64,000 bases of DNA, from contig NC_080053.1 in NCBI RefSeq assembly GCF_026212465.1, forward strand, positions 2,286,038-2,350,037, given 5' to 3'. Positions 9,401 to 18,149 of the stretch are shown here, one piece after another. Each line of letters starts with the position of its first letter. Position 1 is the stretch's first letter. The stretch comes from Amaranthus tricolor. Its lineage: Eukaryota > Streptophyta > Magnoliopsida > Caryophyllales > Amaranthaceae. Under the pieces are notes generated by a model that worked only from the letters and a program-made list of their open reading frames with translations, was not told where the DNA came from and searched no databases. The position numbers were made by a program, and so were the translations under genes.

Positions 9401-11138
9401 TCTGTGGAAATGAAGTGCCTACTGCCTTTTGTGAAGGTAAGGTAAAGTCACTGCCTACTAACTGCTGTGGAGGCAAAGTCTTGTGGGGTGGCAAGGGCAT
9501 AAGGTCCTTAATCTTTCCCTCATGTTTCAAGGTATAAACATTAGTATAGCCATCATGCAAGGTCCTTCTGTCATGCTGCCAGGGCCTACCTAAGAGCACA
9601 TGACAGGCAGTCATGTCTAACACATCACAGAGCACTTTGTCTTTGAATGATCCTATAGCAAACTGAATCAAACACCTCTTCTTAACAAAACCACTTGCTT
9701 TGCTATCCAACCATTTCAGCTTATAGGGATGTGGGTGTGGTTTAGTCTCTAAGTCCAAGGTCTGAACTGAATCCTTGCTGACACAGTTAGTTTCACTTCC
9801 CCCATCTATGATTAGGTCACACACTTTGTTCTTAATCTTGCATTTGGTTTGGAAGATGTTTTCTCTTTGATCATTTGGTTTGGTCTTTGGGGTAGCATGA
9901 AAGTTCCTCCTAATCAACAAATTTTGCAAATCAGGCTCAGGATACACTTCCTCTCTATCCCCTTCTTCCTCACTATCTTTTGTTCCCTCAAAAGTTTCCA
10001 GGACTCCCTCATCATTAACACAGTAAGTACCATCAGGGTCCTTCTCAGATGTTGAAGGCCAAACTAACTCCTCCCTACCATTCCTGCTAACCATCATGGC
10101 CCTAGGTCTTCCTATGTATTCTTGCACAGTGAAGGCTCTAGCATTTGGGCACTCACTCTTAATGTGACCATGTCCATGACATTTAAAACAAACAACTCCC
10201 TTCAAGTCCCTGGGATTCTTATCCTTAGTGATATTGGTCAAGGGTGGAACCCTATCTGGTGCATTGGTCTGAGTCACAGTGGGTGTTGGTGTAACAACAT
10301 TCTTTGGGTTATAACTCCTCACTGGTCTATTGTAGGTGCTGCCCATGCTTGATTTCTTCTTAGAATATTTTTCTAAGGTGAGGGCATTACTACAAGCCAA
10401 GCTAAAGGTAAGATTTGGGGTCAACTCCAATTTTTTTCTTAGATCTTCCCTCAGTCCCCCTATGAATTTCCCAACCTTCATTTCCTCAGTTTCATTGGTG
10501 TCACAAACAACAGACAACCGTTCCCATTCTTGAATATAATCTGCCACAGTCCTATGGTCTTGTCTTAATGTTCCCCATTTCATGTACAACTGCTGTCTAT
10601 AATTGCGTGGGACATATTTCCTTCTTAAATGCTTTCTCAATTTTTCCCAAGTATTGATTCTCTCTCTATCCTCCCTCCTTCTTTGCTTTTGCACTCCTTC
10701 CAGCCATATTGCAGCAAGCTTGGTCAGTTTGATCTTAGCTAGCTTAAACTGCTGTTCAGGTGTGGTTTCCCTAAAGTCAAAATATCTTTCCAAATTGGCT
10801 TCCCAATCCAGATACATCTCAGGGTCTGGAGACTGTCCATCAAAACTAGGTAAATCAATTTTCAAGGTTTTATCCTCATTGTTCCTCTTGTTTTGAAGAG
10901 GCTGCTGTGGTCTTTCCCCCTGGTTCCCCATGTTATTGGCTACAGTCAAGGCTAACTGCTGGACTATATTGGTAAGGGTCTCTAATCTTTCATCCATGTC
11001 CATATTACCCAAGAAATTCACAAACAACACAATGTTATAGTCGTTAACAATCAAGACCTGCAAAACGATCTTCACAACAATTTTTCCAAAAACCAAAACA
11101 AACACACAACTCAAATATTCACCAGCCCAATCTTGCAA
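6441..11138 (-). CDS. gag-pol: Gag-Pol polyprotein, Ty3/gypsy, copy 2
   Basis: This is the same 1565-codon protein as copy 1, with two residue differences: Ser at 806 (Arg in copies 1 and 3) and Asn at 1437 (Lys in copy 1). Residue 806 lies five positions before the YLDD catalytic motif of reverse transcriptase, where copies 1 and 3 and many relatives have a basic residue. The effect on activity is unknown. All other catalytic residues are kept: protease DGG, RNase H aspartates, integrase HHCC and DD35E. Met46 is the likely gag start (codon 11003-11001). Confidence 0.93.
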   Translation of the reverse strand: MQDWAGEYLSCVFVLVFGKIVVKIVLQVLIVNDYNIVLFVNFLGNMDMDERLETLTNIVQQLALTVANNMGNQGERPQQPLQNKRNNEDKTLKIDLPSFDGQSPDPEMYLDWEANLERYFDFRETTPEQQFKLAKIKLTKLAAIWLEGVQKQRRREDRERINTWEKLRKHLRRKYVPRNYRQQLYMKWGTLRQDHRTVADYIQEWERLSVVCDTNETEEMKVGKFIGGLREDLRKKLELTPNLTFSLACSNALTLEKYSKKKSSMGSTYNRPVRSYNPKNVVTPTPTVTQTNAPDRVPPLTNITKDKNPRDLKGVVCFKCHGHGHIKSECPNARAFTVQEYIGRPRAMMVSRNGREELVWPSTSEKDPDGTYCVNDEGVLETFEGTKDSEEEGDREEVYPEPDLQNLLIRRNFHATPKTKPNDQRENIFQTKCKIKNKVCDLIIDGGSETNCVSKDSVQTLDLETKPHPHPYKLKWLDSKASGFVKKRCLIQFAIGSFKDKVLCDVLDMTACHVLLGRPWQHDRRTLHDGYTNVYTLKHEGKIKDLMPLPPHKTLPPQQLVGSDFTLPSQKAVGTSFPQRPIGNVSLINRKVSIKEIRREGLAFLLFSKEVTPESNQPDPRIANLLDQFADIFPVELPVGLPPLRGIEHQIDLMPGTALPNKPAYRTSPEETKELQRQIQELMDRGYVRESMSPCAVPTLLVPKKDGTWRMCVDSRSMNNITIKYRFPIPRIDDMLDELSGSQWFSKIDLRSGYHQIRMREGDEWKTAFKTKYGLYEWMVMPFGLTGAPSTFMRLMNEVLRPFLGSFIVVYLDDILVYSRSVEEHLDHLKQLFQTLREQRLFGKLEKCSFLLTEVYFLGFIVGRQGVQVDPSKIEAIKTWPVPTSITQVRSFHGLASFYRRFIKGFSTIMTPITDCTKGNTFKWTTEAQLAFEKIKKAMCNPPILRLPDFSKPFEVECDASNTGIGAVLIQEGRPVAYFSEKLNKSRMNYSAYDKEFYAMVRALEHWSHYLKGQPFVLHSDHESLKHISGQNKLSTKHARWVEFMQSFNFVAKYKAGKTNIVADALSRRAHLLAILDAKVLGFEMIKEQYKTDPDFSTLYQQCSQQPQGPFSIQQGFLFKGNRLCIPRTSLRTALVREIHEGSLAGHFGIQKTLDMLAKHFYWPKMLGTVGKIILRCEPCIKAKITFHRGEYKPLPIAQRPWEHVSMDFIVALPKTQRGKDAVMVVVDRFSKMSHFIACNKVNDANQIAKLYFAEIVRLHGVPRTIVSDRDSKFLSSFWSTLWRLLNTKLLYSTSHHPQTDGQTEVTNKTLGSILRTLVKKNLRDWDQKLCHAEFAYNMSPSWATKISPFECVYGMNPIIPVSLIDLPSHCRPHGDAKQHAEDMMTIHRQTQKHIEQATAKYQQKVNSSTSAPHKFKIGDWVWIHLRKERFPRQRKNKLMPRADGPFQITEKYGDNAFKVDLPDRYGVSPIFNIGDLQPYYAESELGTIRAEEGGNETSTPSTYDQHKSITGNSTEEQRAEPKTVQDQGVDTQGTGTEEQLLTNIDVHGPTSRKAYIALHIKEEG

Positions 11139-11641
11139 GAAATTTTCTCAGCAACAAATTTCCAAAAACCACAAGGGATGCACTGATGTATAAACCCTAA
11201 TTTCACAAAACAATTTTCAAAAATCCGATTATCAAAACCAACAATTTTAGAAGATAACGCAATGTATCCAATTTTGTAAGTGAAGGCGATTAACTTCTCA
11301 TCAAAGAACACAATTAAAACAATCAAGAATTGACTTATACTAACCAATTTATACGAAAACTCAAAAAATTCGATTATCAAACACCAAATTGATACGCATG
11401 CAATGACAATAAACTCAGATTTCAGAAATCTTTTTTCACGGTCAATGGTGTAATATGATTCAATTTGAACTCTACAAATCTTAATCACAGAAATTAATAA
11501 CAAAGAAGAATTGAATTTATACCTGTGATTTCCAATCGAAACAAAATACAAACGATACCTGATCCTCTGATTACTCTCCTTCACAGAAAACGCAATGTTA
11601 CCTATTACCTCGTATCTCCTTGTGTCCCTCCTCAGAACACG
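11139..11641 (-). other. 5' leader of copy 2
   Basis: Same A/T-rich leader, including the same unexplained 157-codon ORF (11584-11111). Confidence 0.6.
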
Positions 11642-11653
11642 GCTCTGATACCA
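11642..11653 (-). other. Primer-binding site, initiator Met-tRNA type (copy 2)
   Basis: Same TGGTATCAGAGC on the minus strand immediately downstream of LTR 3 in element sense. Confidence 0.9.
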
Positions 11654-12169
11654 AGTTGGAACAAGTTTGCAGCGGAAGATTTGTTTATGACTTCTTTGAT
11701 TATTCGATCATCAATCAGACAATCAAATAGTAAAGGTTATCTCGATTAAAATGGGTCGTTTTAGGGCGATTTCTAAGTAATCTTGGGAGACTACTTATCC
11801 TGGAAGAAGACACTGATTCCCCTAAGGAATACAAGGCCTTAATCCTCACAATTCTCACAAAGATCAACGTAATCTTGGAGAAGTATGAATCCGTGAAAGG
11901 CTTGAACGCTTTCAAACTCTCAACTGAAAAAGAAGAACAAACAGGAACAAACACTTGTTTTCTGAATGAAACTCTGAATATGAATTATCAAATCTGAAAA
12001 TAGGAATACATGATATGTTTACAATCTGGTGGAGGGCCTTATTTATAGAATTGGCTTTCTCCTTTTAACGGCTAGAAAACAAGAAAAGGCGCCTAAGTCC
12101 TAACGGTTATAACAGAAGACTAATAAAAAACGCGCTAATCTTTCTGTCAGGGTTTGGGAACACCTAACT
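11654..12169 (-). repeat. LTR 3, shared by copies 2 and 3
   Basis: Third occurrence of the LTR at +11498, apparently identical to the others, acting as 5' LTR of copy 2 and 3' LTR of copy 3. Confidence 0.75.
12039..12048 (-). promoter_or_regulatory. Putative LTR TATA box (LTR 3)
   Basis: Identical CTATAAATAA on the minus strand, placed to drive copy 2. Confidence 0.6.
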
Positions 12170-12182
12170 GTTCCTTATTTAG

Positions 12183-12205
12183 CTGTTCCTTATCCTTCCT
12201 CTTTT
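12183..12205 (-). other. Candidate polypurine tract (copy 3)
   Basis: Same purine-rich tract overlapping the pol stop codon and preceding the 3' LTR of copy 3. Confidence 0.5.
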
Positions 12206-15200
12206 ATATGCAAAGCTATGTATGCTTTTCTCGAGGTTGGACCATGTACATCAATATTAGTCAGTAGCTGTTCCTCAGTTCCTGTTCCTTGTGTATCAAC
12301 TCCCTGATCTTGGACTGTTTTGGGTTCAGCACGCTGTTCCTCTGTACTGTTCCCAGTAATACTCTTGTGCTGATCATATGTAGAAGGCGTACTTGTTTCA
12401 TTCCCTCCTTCTTCAGCTCGAATTGTCCCCAATTCAGACTCAGCATAGTAAGGCTGTAAATCTCCTATGTTGAATATGGGGGAGACTCCATATCGATCAG
12501 GCAGGTCTACTTTGAACGCATTGTCTCCATATTTTTCAGTAATTTGGAATGGTCCATCGGCTCTTGGCATTAATTTGTTCTTCCTCTGTCTTGGGAACCG
12601 TTCCTTTCTTAGGTGAATCCATACCCAGTCTCCAATTTTGAACTTATGTGGAGCTGACGTGCTTGAGTTAACTTTTTGCTGGTACTTTGCAGTAGCTTGT
12701 TCAATGTGTTTTTGGGTTTGTCTATGGATTGTCATCATGTCCTCAGCATGCTGCTTAGCATCCCCATGTGGTCTGCAATGTGAAGGAAGATCAATTAATG
12801 AAACAGGTATTATAGGATTCATTCCATACACACATTCAAAAGGTGATATCTTAGTTGCCCAGCTTGGACTCATATTGTAGGCGAACTCTGCATGACACAG
12901 CTTCTGGTCCCAATCTCTTAGATTTTTCTTTACCAAAGTTCTAAGGATTGACCCTAATGTTTTGTTGGTAACCTCTGTCTGCCCGTCAGTTTGTGGGTGA
13001 TGAGAGGTGCTGTACAGAAGCTTAGTGTTGAGCAGTCTCCAAAGGGTGCTCCAGAAAGAGCTTAAAAACTTGCTATCCCTGTCTGATACTATAGTTCTAG
13101 GGACCCCATGCAGCCGTACAATTTCTGCAAAGTAAAGCTTGGCTATTTGATTAGCATCATTCACCTTATTACATGCTATGAAATGGCTCATTTTGGAGAA
13201 CCTGTCTACCACAACCATGACTGCATCTTTGCCCCTCTGTGTTTTAGGTAGGGCAACTATAAAGTCCATACTCACATGTTCCCATGGTCTTTGTGCAATG
13301 GGTAGGGGTTTGTATTCCCCTCTATGGAATGTTATTTTTGCCTTGATACAAGGCTCACACCTCAAAATAATCTTGCCTACTGTTCCCAACATCTTTGGCC
13401 AATAAAAGTGTTTGGCTAACATATCCAAGGTTTTCTGTATACCAAAGTGTCCTGCTAAGCTTCCCTCATGTATCTCTCTTACTAAGGCTGTTCTTAAAGA
13501 TGTTCTAGGAATACACAGCCTGTTCCCTTTGAAAAGAAACCCCTGTTGGATACTAAATGGGCCTTGTGGTTGTTGGCTGCACTGCTGGTAAAGAGTACTG
13601 AAGTCTGGATCAGTTTTGTACTGTTCCTTAATCATCTCAAAACCTAATACTTTGGCATCCAAGATAGCTAGTAAATGTGCTCTCCTACTTAGAGCATCTG
13701 CCACAATGTTAGTTTTCCCAGCCTTATACTTAGCAACAAAGTTAAAGCTTTGCATAAATTCAACCCATCTAGCATGTTTGGTACTAAGTTTGTTTTGCCC
13801 ACTGATATGTTTGAGGGACTCATGGTCAGAATGCAAAACAAAGGGCTGTCCCTTAAGGTAATGGGACCAGTGTTCTAGGGCTCTAACCATAGCATAGAAT
13901 TCCTTATCATAGGCTGAATAATTCATCCTGCTCTTATTTAACTTTTCACTAAAGTATGCTACAGGTCTACCTTCTTGAATTAAAACAGCTCCAATCCCTG
14001 TGTTGCTGGCATCACATTCTACCTCAAATGGTTTACTAAAGTCTGGTAATCTCAGAATAGGAGGGTTACACATGGCTTTCTTAATTTTCTCAAAAGCTAA
14101 TTGTGCCTCTGTGGTCCACTTGAAGGTGTTCCCTTTTGTGCAGTCTGTGATAGGTGTCATAATGGTGCTGAAACCTTTAATGAACCTCCTGTAAAAAGAG
14201 GCTAGGCCATGAAAAGATCTTACCTGAGTGATACTAGTGGGTACTGGCCAAGTCTTAATGGCTTCTATCTTTGAGGGGTCTACCTGCACTCCCTGTCTTC
14301 CTACTATAAATCCTAAGAAATAAACCTCAGTTAGCAAGAAGGAACACTTCTCTAGTTTCCCAAATAGTCTCTGTTCCCTAAGAGTCTGGAATAGCTGCTT
14401 CAAATGGTCCAGGTGTTCCTCTACACTTCTGCTGTACACTAGTATGTCATCAAGGTATACCACAATAAACCTTCCTAAAAATGGTCTTAGGACCTCATTC
14501 ATTAATCTCATGAAGGTACTAGGGGCTCCAGTTAGACCAAATGGCATAACCATCCATTCATACAAGCCATATTTGGTTTTGAAGGCTGTCTTCCATTCAT
14601 CCCCCTCTCTCATTCTAATTTGATGATACCCGCTTCTCAAGTCTATCTTACTAAACCATTGAGATCCTGATAATTCATCCAACATGTCATCTATTCGAGG
14701 AATGGGAAACCTATATTTGATAGTAATGTTGTTCATGCTCCTGCTATCAACACACATACGCCATGTTCCATCCTTTTTAGGAACAAGCAAGGTGGGAACA
14801 GCACATGGACTCATACTCTCTCTGACATACCCTCTGTCCATAAGCTCCTGTATTTGTCTTTGCAACTCCTTGGTTTCCTCAGGGCTAGTTCTATATGCAG
14901 GCTTATTGGGCAGTGCTGTTCCTGGCATAAGATCTATTTGATGCTCAATACCCCTTAATGGAGGTAACCCTACTGGTAATTCTACAGGAAATATATCAGC
15001 AAATTGATCCAACAAATTAGCAATCCTGGGGTCTGGTTGATTACTCTCTGGTGTTACTTCCTTACTGAACAAAAGAAAGGCTAGTCCCTCCCTCCTGATC
15101 TCCTTAATGCTCACCTTTCTATTTATTAAAGATACATTACCTATAGGTCTCTGTGGAAATGAAGTGCCTACTGCCTTTTGTGAAGGTAAGGTAAAGTCAC

Positions 15201-16887
15201 TGCCTACTAACTGCTGTGGAGGCAAAGTCTTGTGGGGTGGCAAGGGCATAAGGTCCTTAATCTTTCCCTCATGTTTCAAGGTATAAACATTAGTATAGCC
15301 ATCATGCAAGGTCCTTCTGTCATGCTGCCAGGGCCTACCTAAGAGCACATGACAGGCAGTCATGTCTAACACATCACAGAGCACTTTATCTTTGAATGAT
15401 CCTATAGCAAACTGAATCAAACACCTCTTCTTAACAAAACCACTTGCTTTGCTATCCAACCATTTCAGCTTATAGGGATGTGGGTGTGGTTTAGTCTCTA
15501 AGTCCAAGGTCTGAACTGAATCCTTGCTGACACAGTTAGTTTCACTTCCCCCATCTATGATTAGGTCACACACTTTGTTCTTAATCTTGCATTTGGTTTG
15601 GAAGATGTTTTCTCTTTGATCATTTGGTTTGGTCTTTGGGGTAGCATGAAAGTTCCTCCTAATCAACAAATTTTGCAAATCAGGCTCAGGATACACTTCC
15701 TCTCTATCCCCTTCTTCCTCACTATCTTTTGTTCCCTCAAAAGTTTCCAGGACTCCCTCATCATTAACACAGTAAGTACCATCAGGGTCCTTCTCAGATG
15801 TTGAAGGCCAAACTAACTCCTCCCTACCATTCCTGCTAACCATCATGGCCCTAGGTCTTCCTATGTATTCTTGCACAGTGAAGGCTCTAGCATTTGGGCA
15901 CTCACTCTTAATGTGACCATGTCCATGACATTTAAAACAAACAACTCCCTTCAAGTCCCTGGGATTCTTATCCTTAGTGATATTGGTCAAGGGTGGAACC
16001 CTATCTGGTGCATTGGTCTGAGTCACAGTGGGTGTTGGTGTAACAACATTCTTTGGGTTATAACTCCTCACTGGTCTATTGTAGGTGCTGCCCATGCTTG
16101 ATTTCTTCTTAGAATATTTTTCTAAGGTGAGGGCATTACTACAAGCCAAGCTAAAGGTAAGATTTGGGGTCAACTCCAATTTTTTTCTTAGATCTTCCCT
16201 CAGTCCCCCTATGAATTTCCCAACCTTCATTTCCTCAGTTTCATTGGTGTCACAAACAACAGACAACCGTTCCCATTCTTGAATATAATCTGCCACAGTC
16301 CTATGGTCTTGTCTTAATGTTCCCCATTTCATGTACAACTGCTGTCTATAATTGCGTGGGACATATTTCCTTCTTAAATGCTTTCTCAATTTTTCCCAAG
16401 TATTGATTCTCTCTCTATCCTCCCTCCTTCTTTGCTTTTGCACTCCTTCCAGCCATATTGCAGCAAGCTTGGTCAGTTTGATCTTAGCTAGCTTAAACTG
16501 CTGTTCAGGTGTGGTTTCCCTAAAGTCAAAATATCTTTCCAAATTGGCTTCCCAATCCAGATACATCTCAGGGTCTGGAGACTGTCCATCAAAACTAGGT
16601 AAATCAATTTTCAAGGTTTTATCCTCATTGTTCCTCTTGTTTTGAAGAGGCTGCTGTGGTCTTTCCCCCTGGTTCCCCATGTTATTGGCTACAGTCAAGG
16701 CTAACTGCTGGACTATATTGGTAAGGGTCTCTAATCTTTCATCCATGTCCATATTACCCAAGAAATTCACAAACAACACAATGTTATAGTCGTTAACAAT
16801 CAAGACCTGCAAAACGATCTTCACAACAATTTTTCCAAAAACCAAAACAAACACACAACTCAAATATTCACCAGCCCAATCTTGCAA
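12190..16887 (-). CDS. gag-pol: Gag-Pol polyprotein, Ty3/gypsy, copy 3
   Basis: This is the same 1565-codon frame, with Arg806 and Asn1437. Among the three copies it therefore carries the majority residue at both variable sites and may represent the array's master sequence. Its only private change, at 15388, is silent. All catalytic motifs described for copy 1 are present. The likely gag start is Met46 (codon 16752-16750). It lies between LTR 3 and LTR 4 and is transcribed leftward, away from the satellite. Confidence 0.93.
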   Translation of the reverse strand: MQDWAGEYLSCVFVLVFGKIVVKIVLQVLIVNDYNIVLFVNFLGNMDMDERLETLTNIVQQLALTVANNMGNQGERPQQPLQNKRNNEDKTLKIDLPSFDGQSPDPEMYLDWEANLERYFDFRETTPEQQFKLAKIKLTKLAAIWLEGVQKQRRREDRERINTWEKLRKHLRRKYVPRNYRQQLYMKWGTLRQDHRTVADYIQEWERLSVVCDTNETEEMKVGKFIGGLREDLRKKLELTPNLTFSLACSNALTLEKYSKKKSSMGSTYNRPVRSYNPKNVVTPTPTVTQTNAPDRVPPLTNITKDKNPRDLKGVVCFKCHGHGHIKSECPNARAFTVQEYIGRPRAMMVSRNGREELVWPSTSEKDPDGTYCVNDEGVLETFEGTKDSEEEGDREEVYPEPDLQNLLIRRNFHATPKTKPNDQRENIFQTKCKIKNKVCDLIIDGGSETNCVSKDSVQTLDLETKPHPHPYKLKWLDSKASGFVKKRCLIQFAIGSFKDKVLCDVLDMTACHVLLGRPWQHDRRTLHDGYTNVYTLKHEGKIKDLMPLPPHKTLPPQQLVGSDFTLPSQKAVGTSFPQRPIGNVSLINRKVSIKEIRREGLAFLLFSKEVTPESNQPDPRIANLLDQFADIFPVELPVGLPPLRGIEHQIDLMPGTALPNKPAYRTSPEETKELQRQIQELMDRGYVRESMSPCAVPTLLVPKKDGTWRMCVDSRSMNNITIKYRFPIPRIDDMLDELSGSQWFSKIDLRSGYHQIRMREGDEWKTAFKTKYGLYEWMVMPFGLTGAPSTFMRLMNEVLRPFLGRFIVVYLDDILVYSRSVEEHLDHLKQLFQTLREQRLFGKLEKCSFLLTEVYFLGFIVGRQGVQVDPSKIEAIKTWPVPTSITQVRSFHGLASFYRRFIKGFSTIMTPITDCTKGNTFKWTTEAQLAFEKIKKAMCNPPILRLPDFSKPFEVECDASNTGIGAVLIQEGRPVAYFSEKLNKSRMNYSAYDKEFYAMVRALEHWSHYLKGQPFVLHSDHESLKHISGQNKLSTKHARWVEFMQSFNFVAKYKAGKTNIVADALSRRAHLLAILDAKVLGFEMIKEQYKTDPDFSTLYQQCSQQPQGPFSIQQGFLFKGNRLCIPRTSLRTALVREIHEGSLAGHFGIQKTLDMLAKHFYWPKMLGTVGKIILRCEPCIKAKITFHRGEYKPLPIAQRPWEHVSMDFIVALPKTQRGKDAVMVVVDRFSKMSHFIACNKVNDANQIAKLYFAEIVRLHGVPRTIVSDRDSKFLSSFWSTLWRLLNTKLLYSTSHHPQTDGQTEVTNKTLGSILRTLVKKNLRDWDQKLCHAEFAYNMSPSWATKISPFECVYGMNPIIPVSLIDLPSHCRPHGDAKQHAEDMMTIHRQTQKHIEQATAKYQQKVNSSTSAPHKFKIGDWVWIHLRKERFPRQRKNKLMPRADGPFQITEKYGDNAFKVDLPDRYGVSPIFNIGDLQPYYAESELGTIRAEEGGNETSTPSTYDQHKSITGNSTEEQRAEPKTVQDQGVDTQGTGTEEQLLTNIDVHGPTSRKAYIALHIKEEG

Positions 16888-17390
16888 GAAATTTTCTCAG
16901 CAACAAATTTCCAAAAACCACAAGGGATGCACTGATGTATAAACCCTAATTTCACAAAACAATTTTCAAAAATCCGATTATCAAAACCAACAATTTTAGA
17001 AGATAACGCAATGTATCCAATTTTGTAAGTGAAGGCGATTAACTTCTCATCAAAGAACACAATTAAAACAATCAAGAATTGACTTATACTAACCAATTTA
17101 TACGAAAACTCAAAAAATTCGATTATCAAACACCAAATTGATACGCATGCAATGACAATAAACTCAGATTTCAGAAATCTTTTTTCACGGTCAATGGTGT
17201 AATATGATTCAATTTGAACTCTACAAATCTTAATCACAGAAATTAATAACAAAGAAGAATTGAATTTATACCTGTGATTTCCAATCGAAACAAAATACAA
17301 ACGATACCTGATCCTCTGATTACTCTCCTTCACAGAAAACGCAATGTTACCTATTACCTCGTATCTCCTTGTGTCCCTCCTCAGAACACG
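16888..17390 (-). other. 5' leader of copy 3
   Basis: Same A/T-rich leader, including the same unexplained 157-codon ORF (17333-16860). Confidence 0.6.
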
Positions 17391-17402
17391 GCTCTGATAC
17401 CA
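17391..17402 (-). other. Primer-binding site, initiator Met-tRNA type (copy 3)
   Basis: Same TGGTATCAGAGC on the minus strand immediately downstream of LTR 4 in element sense. Confidence 0.9.
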
Positions 17403-17918
17403 AGTTGGAACAAGTTTGCAGCGGAAGATTTGTTTATGACTTCTTTGATTATTCGATCATCAATCAGACAATCAAATAGTAAAGGTTATCTCGATTAAAA
17501 TGGGTCGTTTTAGGGCGATTTCTAAGTAATCTTGGGAGACTACTTATCCTGGAAGAAGACACTGATTCCCCTAAGGAATACAAGGCCTTAATCCTCACAA
17601 TTCTCACAAAGATCAACGTAATCTTGGAGAAGTATGAATCCGTGAAAGGCTTGAACGCTTTCAAACTCTCAACTGAAAAAGAAGAACAAACAGGAACAAA
17701 CACTTGTTTTCTGAATGAAACTCTGAATATGAATTATCAAATCTGAAAATAGGAATACATGATATGTTTACAATCTGGTGGAGGGCCTTATTTATAGAAT
17801 TGGCTTTCTCCTTTTAACGGCTAGAAAACAAGAAAAGGCGCCTAAGTCCTAACGGTTATAACAGAAGACTAATAAAAAACGCGCTAATCTTTCTGTCAGG
17901 GTTTGGGAACACCTAACT
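17403..17918 (-). repeat. LTR 4, shared by copy 3 and truncated copy 4
   Basis: Fourth occurrence of the LTR at +17247, acting as 5' LTR of copy 3 and 3' LTR of truncated copy 4. Its promoter points left, away from the satellite, so it would not drive transcription into the satellite. Confidence 0.75.
17788..17797 (-). promoter_or_regulatory. Putative LTR TATA box (LTR 4)
   Basis: Identical CTATAAATAA on the minus strand, placed to drive copy 3. It is the promoter closest to the satellite, and it is directed away from it. Confidence 0.6.
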
Positions 17919-17931
17919 GTTCCTTATTTAG

Positions 17932-17954
17932 CTGTTCCTTATCCTTCCTCTTTT
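17932..17954 (-). other. Candidate polypurine tract (truncated copy 4)
   Basis: Same purine-rich tract, retained in the truncated copy next to LTR 4. Confidence 0.5.
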
Positions 17955-18149
17955 ATATGCAAAGCTATGTATGCTTTTCTCGAGGTTGGACCATGTACAT
18001 CCATATTAGTCAGTAGCTGTTCCTCAGTTCCTGTTCCTTGTGTATCAACTCCCTGATCTTGGACTGTTTTGGGTTCAGCACGCTGTTCCTCTGTACTGTT
18101 CCCAGTAATACTCTTGTGCTGATCATATGTAGAAGGCGTACTTGTTTCA
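17939..18149 (-). pseudogene. Gag-Pol C-terminal remnant, copy 4
   Basis: This holds the last 69 codons (residues 1497-1565) of the polyprotein and its TAA stop, joined to satellite at 18150. It encodes only the low-complexity tail beyond the integrase GPF module, so it has no enzymatic domain. The pol frame continues by chance into the one open frame of the satellite for about 16 codons, up to a stop at 18197. No Met is present in that stretch, so it is not a plausible gene. Confidence 0.85.

Larger units (their letters stand above)
5905..12169 (-). mobile_element. Complete Ty3/gypsy element, copy 2
   Basis: This copy has the same architecture as copy 1: 5' LTR 12169-11654, primer-binding site 11653-11642, gag-pol 11138-6441, 3' LTR 6420-5905. 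It shares one LTR with each neighbour. Its private base is A at 8721 (C at the matching positions 2972 and 14470). This changes Arg806 to Ser, five residues before the YLDD motif of reverse transcriptase. No frameshift or stop was seen. Confidence 0.9.
11654..17918 (-). mobile_element. Complete Ty3/gypsy element, copy 3
   Basis: The 5' LTR is 17918-17403, the primer-binding site 17402-17391, gag-pol 16887-12190 and the 3' LTR 12169-11654. It is intact and nearly identical to the other two copies. The only private base I found is A at 15388 (G at 3890 in copy 1), a silent change in codon 500 (Asp). It is the last complete copy before the satellite. Confidence 0.9.
1..18149 (-). mobile_element. 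Tandem array of a Ty3/gypsy LTR retrotransposon (3 complete, 2 partial copies)
   Basis: The same sequence recurs at a fixed 5749-bp offset: gag-pol starts at 5389, 11138 and 16887, and primer-binding sites lie at 144, 5893, 11642 and 17391. Each period contains only one LTR, so the layout is LTR-internal-LTR-internal-LTR with shared LTRs. This is the structure expected from unequal recombination between LTRs, or from integration of concatemers of a one-LTR circle. All copies are on the minus strand. By eye I found only four single-base differences (1079, 8721, 15388, 18002). The left edge is cut by the window, and the right edge is truncated at the satellite junction. Confidence 0.95.
17403..18149 (-). 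mobile_element. Truncated Ty3/gypsy element, copy 4 (3' LTR and pol 3' end only)
   Basis: Sequence matching positions 156-902 of copy 1 continues to 18149 and then changes abruptly to satellite. Only the LTR (17403-17918), the polypurine-tract region and about 69 C-terminal codons of pol remain. The 5' LTR, gag and almost all of pol are missing. It carries C at 18002 where copy 1 has A at 755. The break lies inside coding sequence, so it is a post-insertion truncation or recombination point, or less likely an assembly join. Confidence 0.9.
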
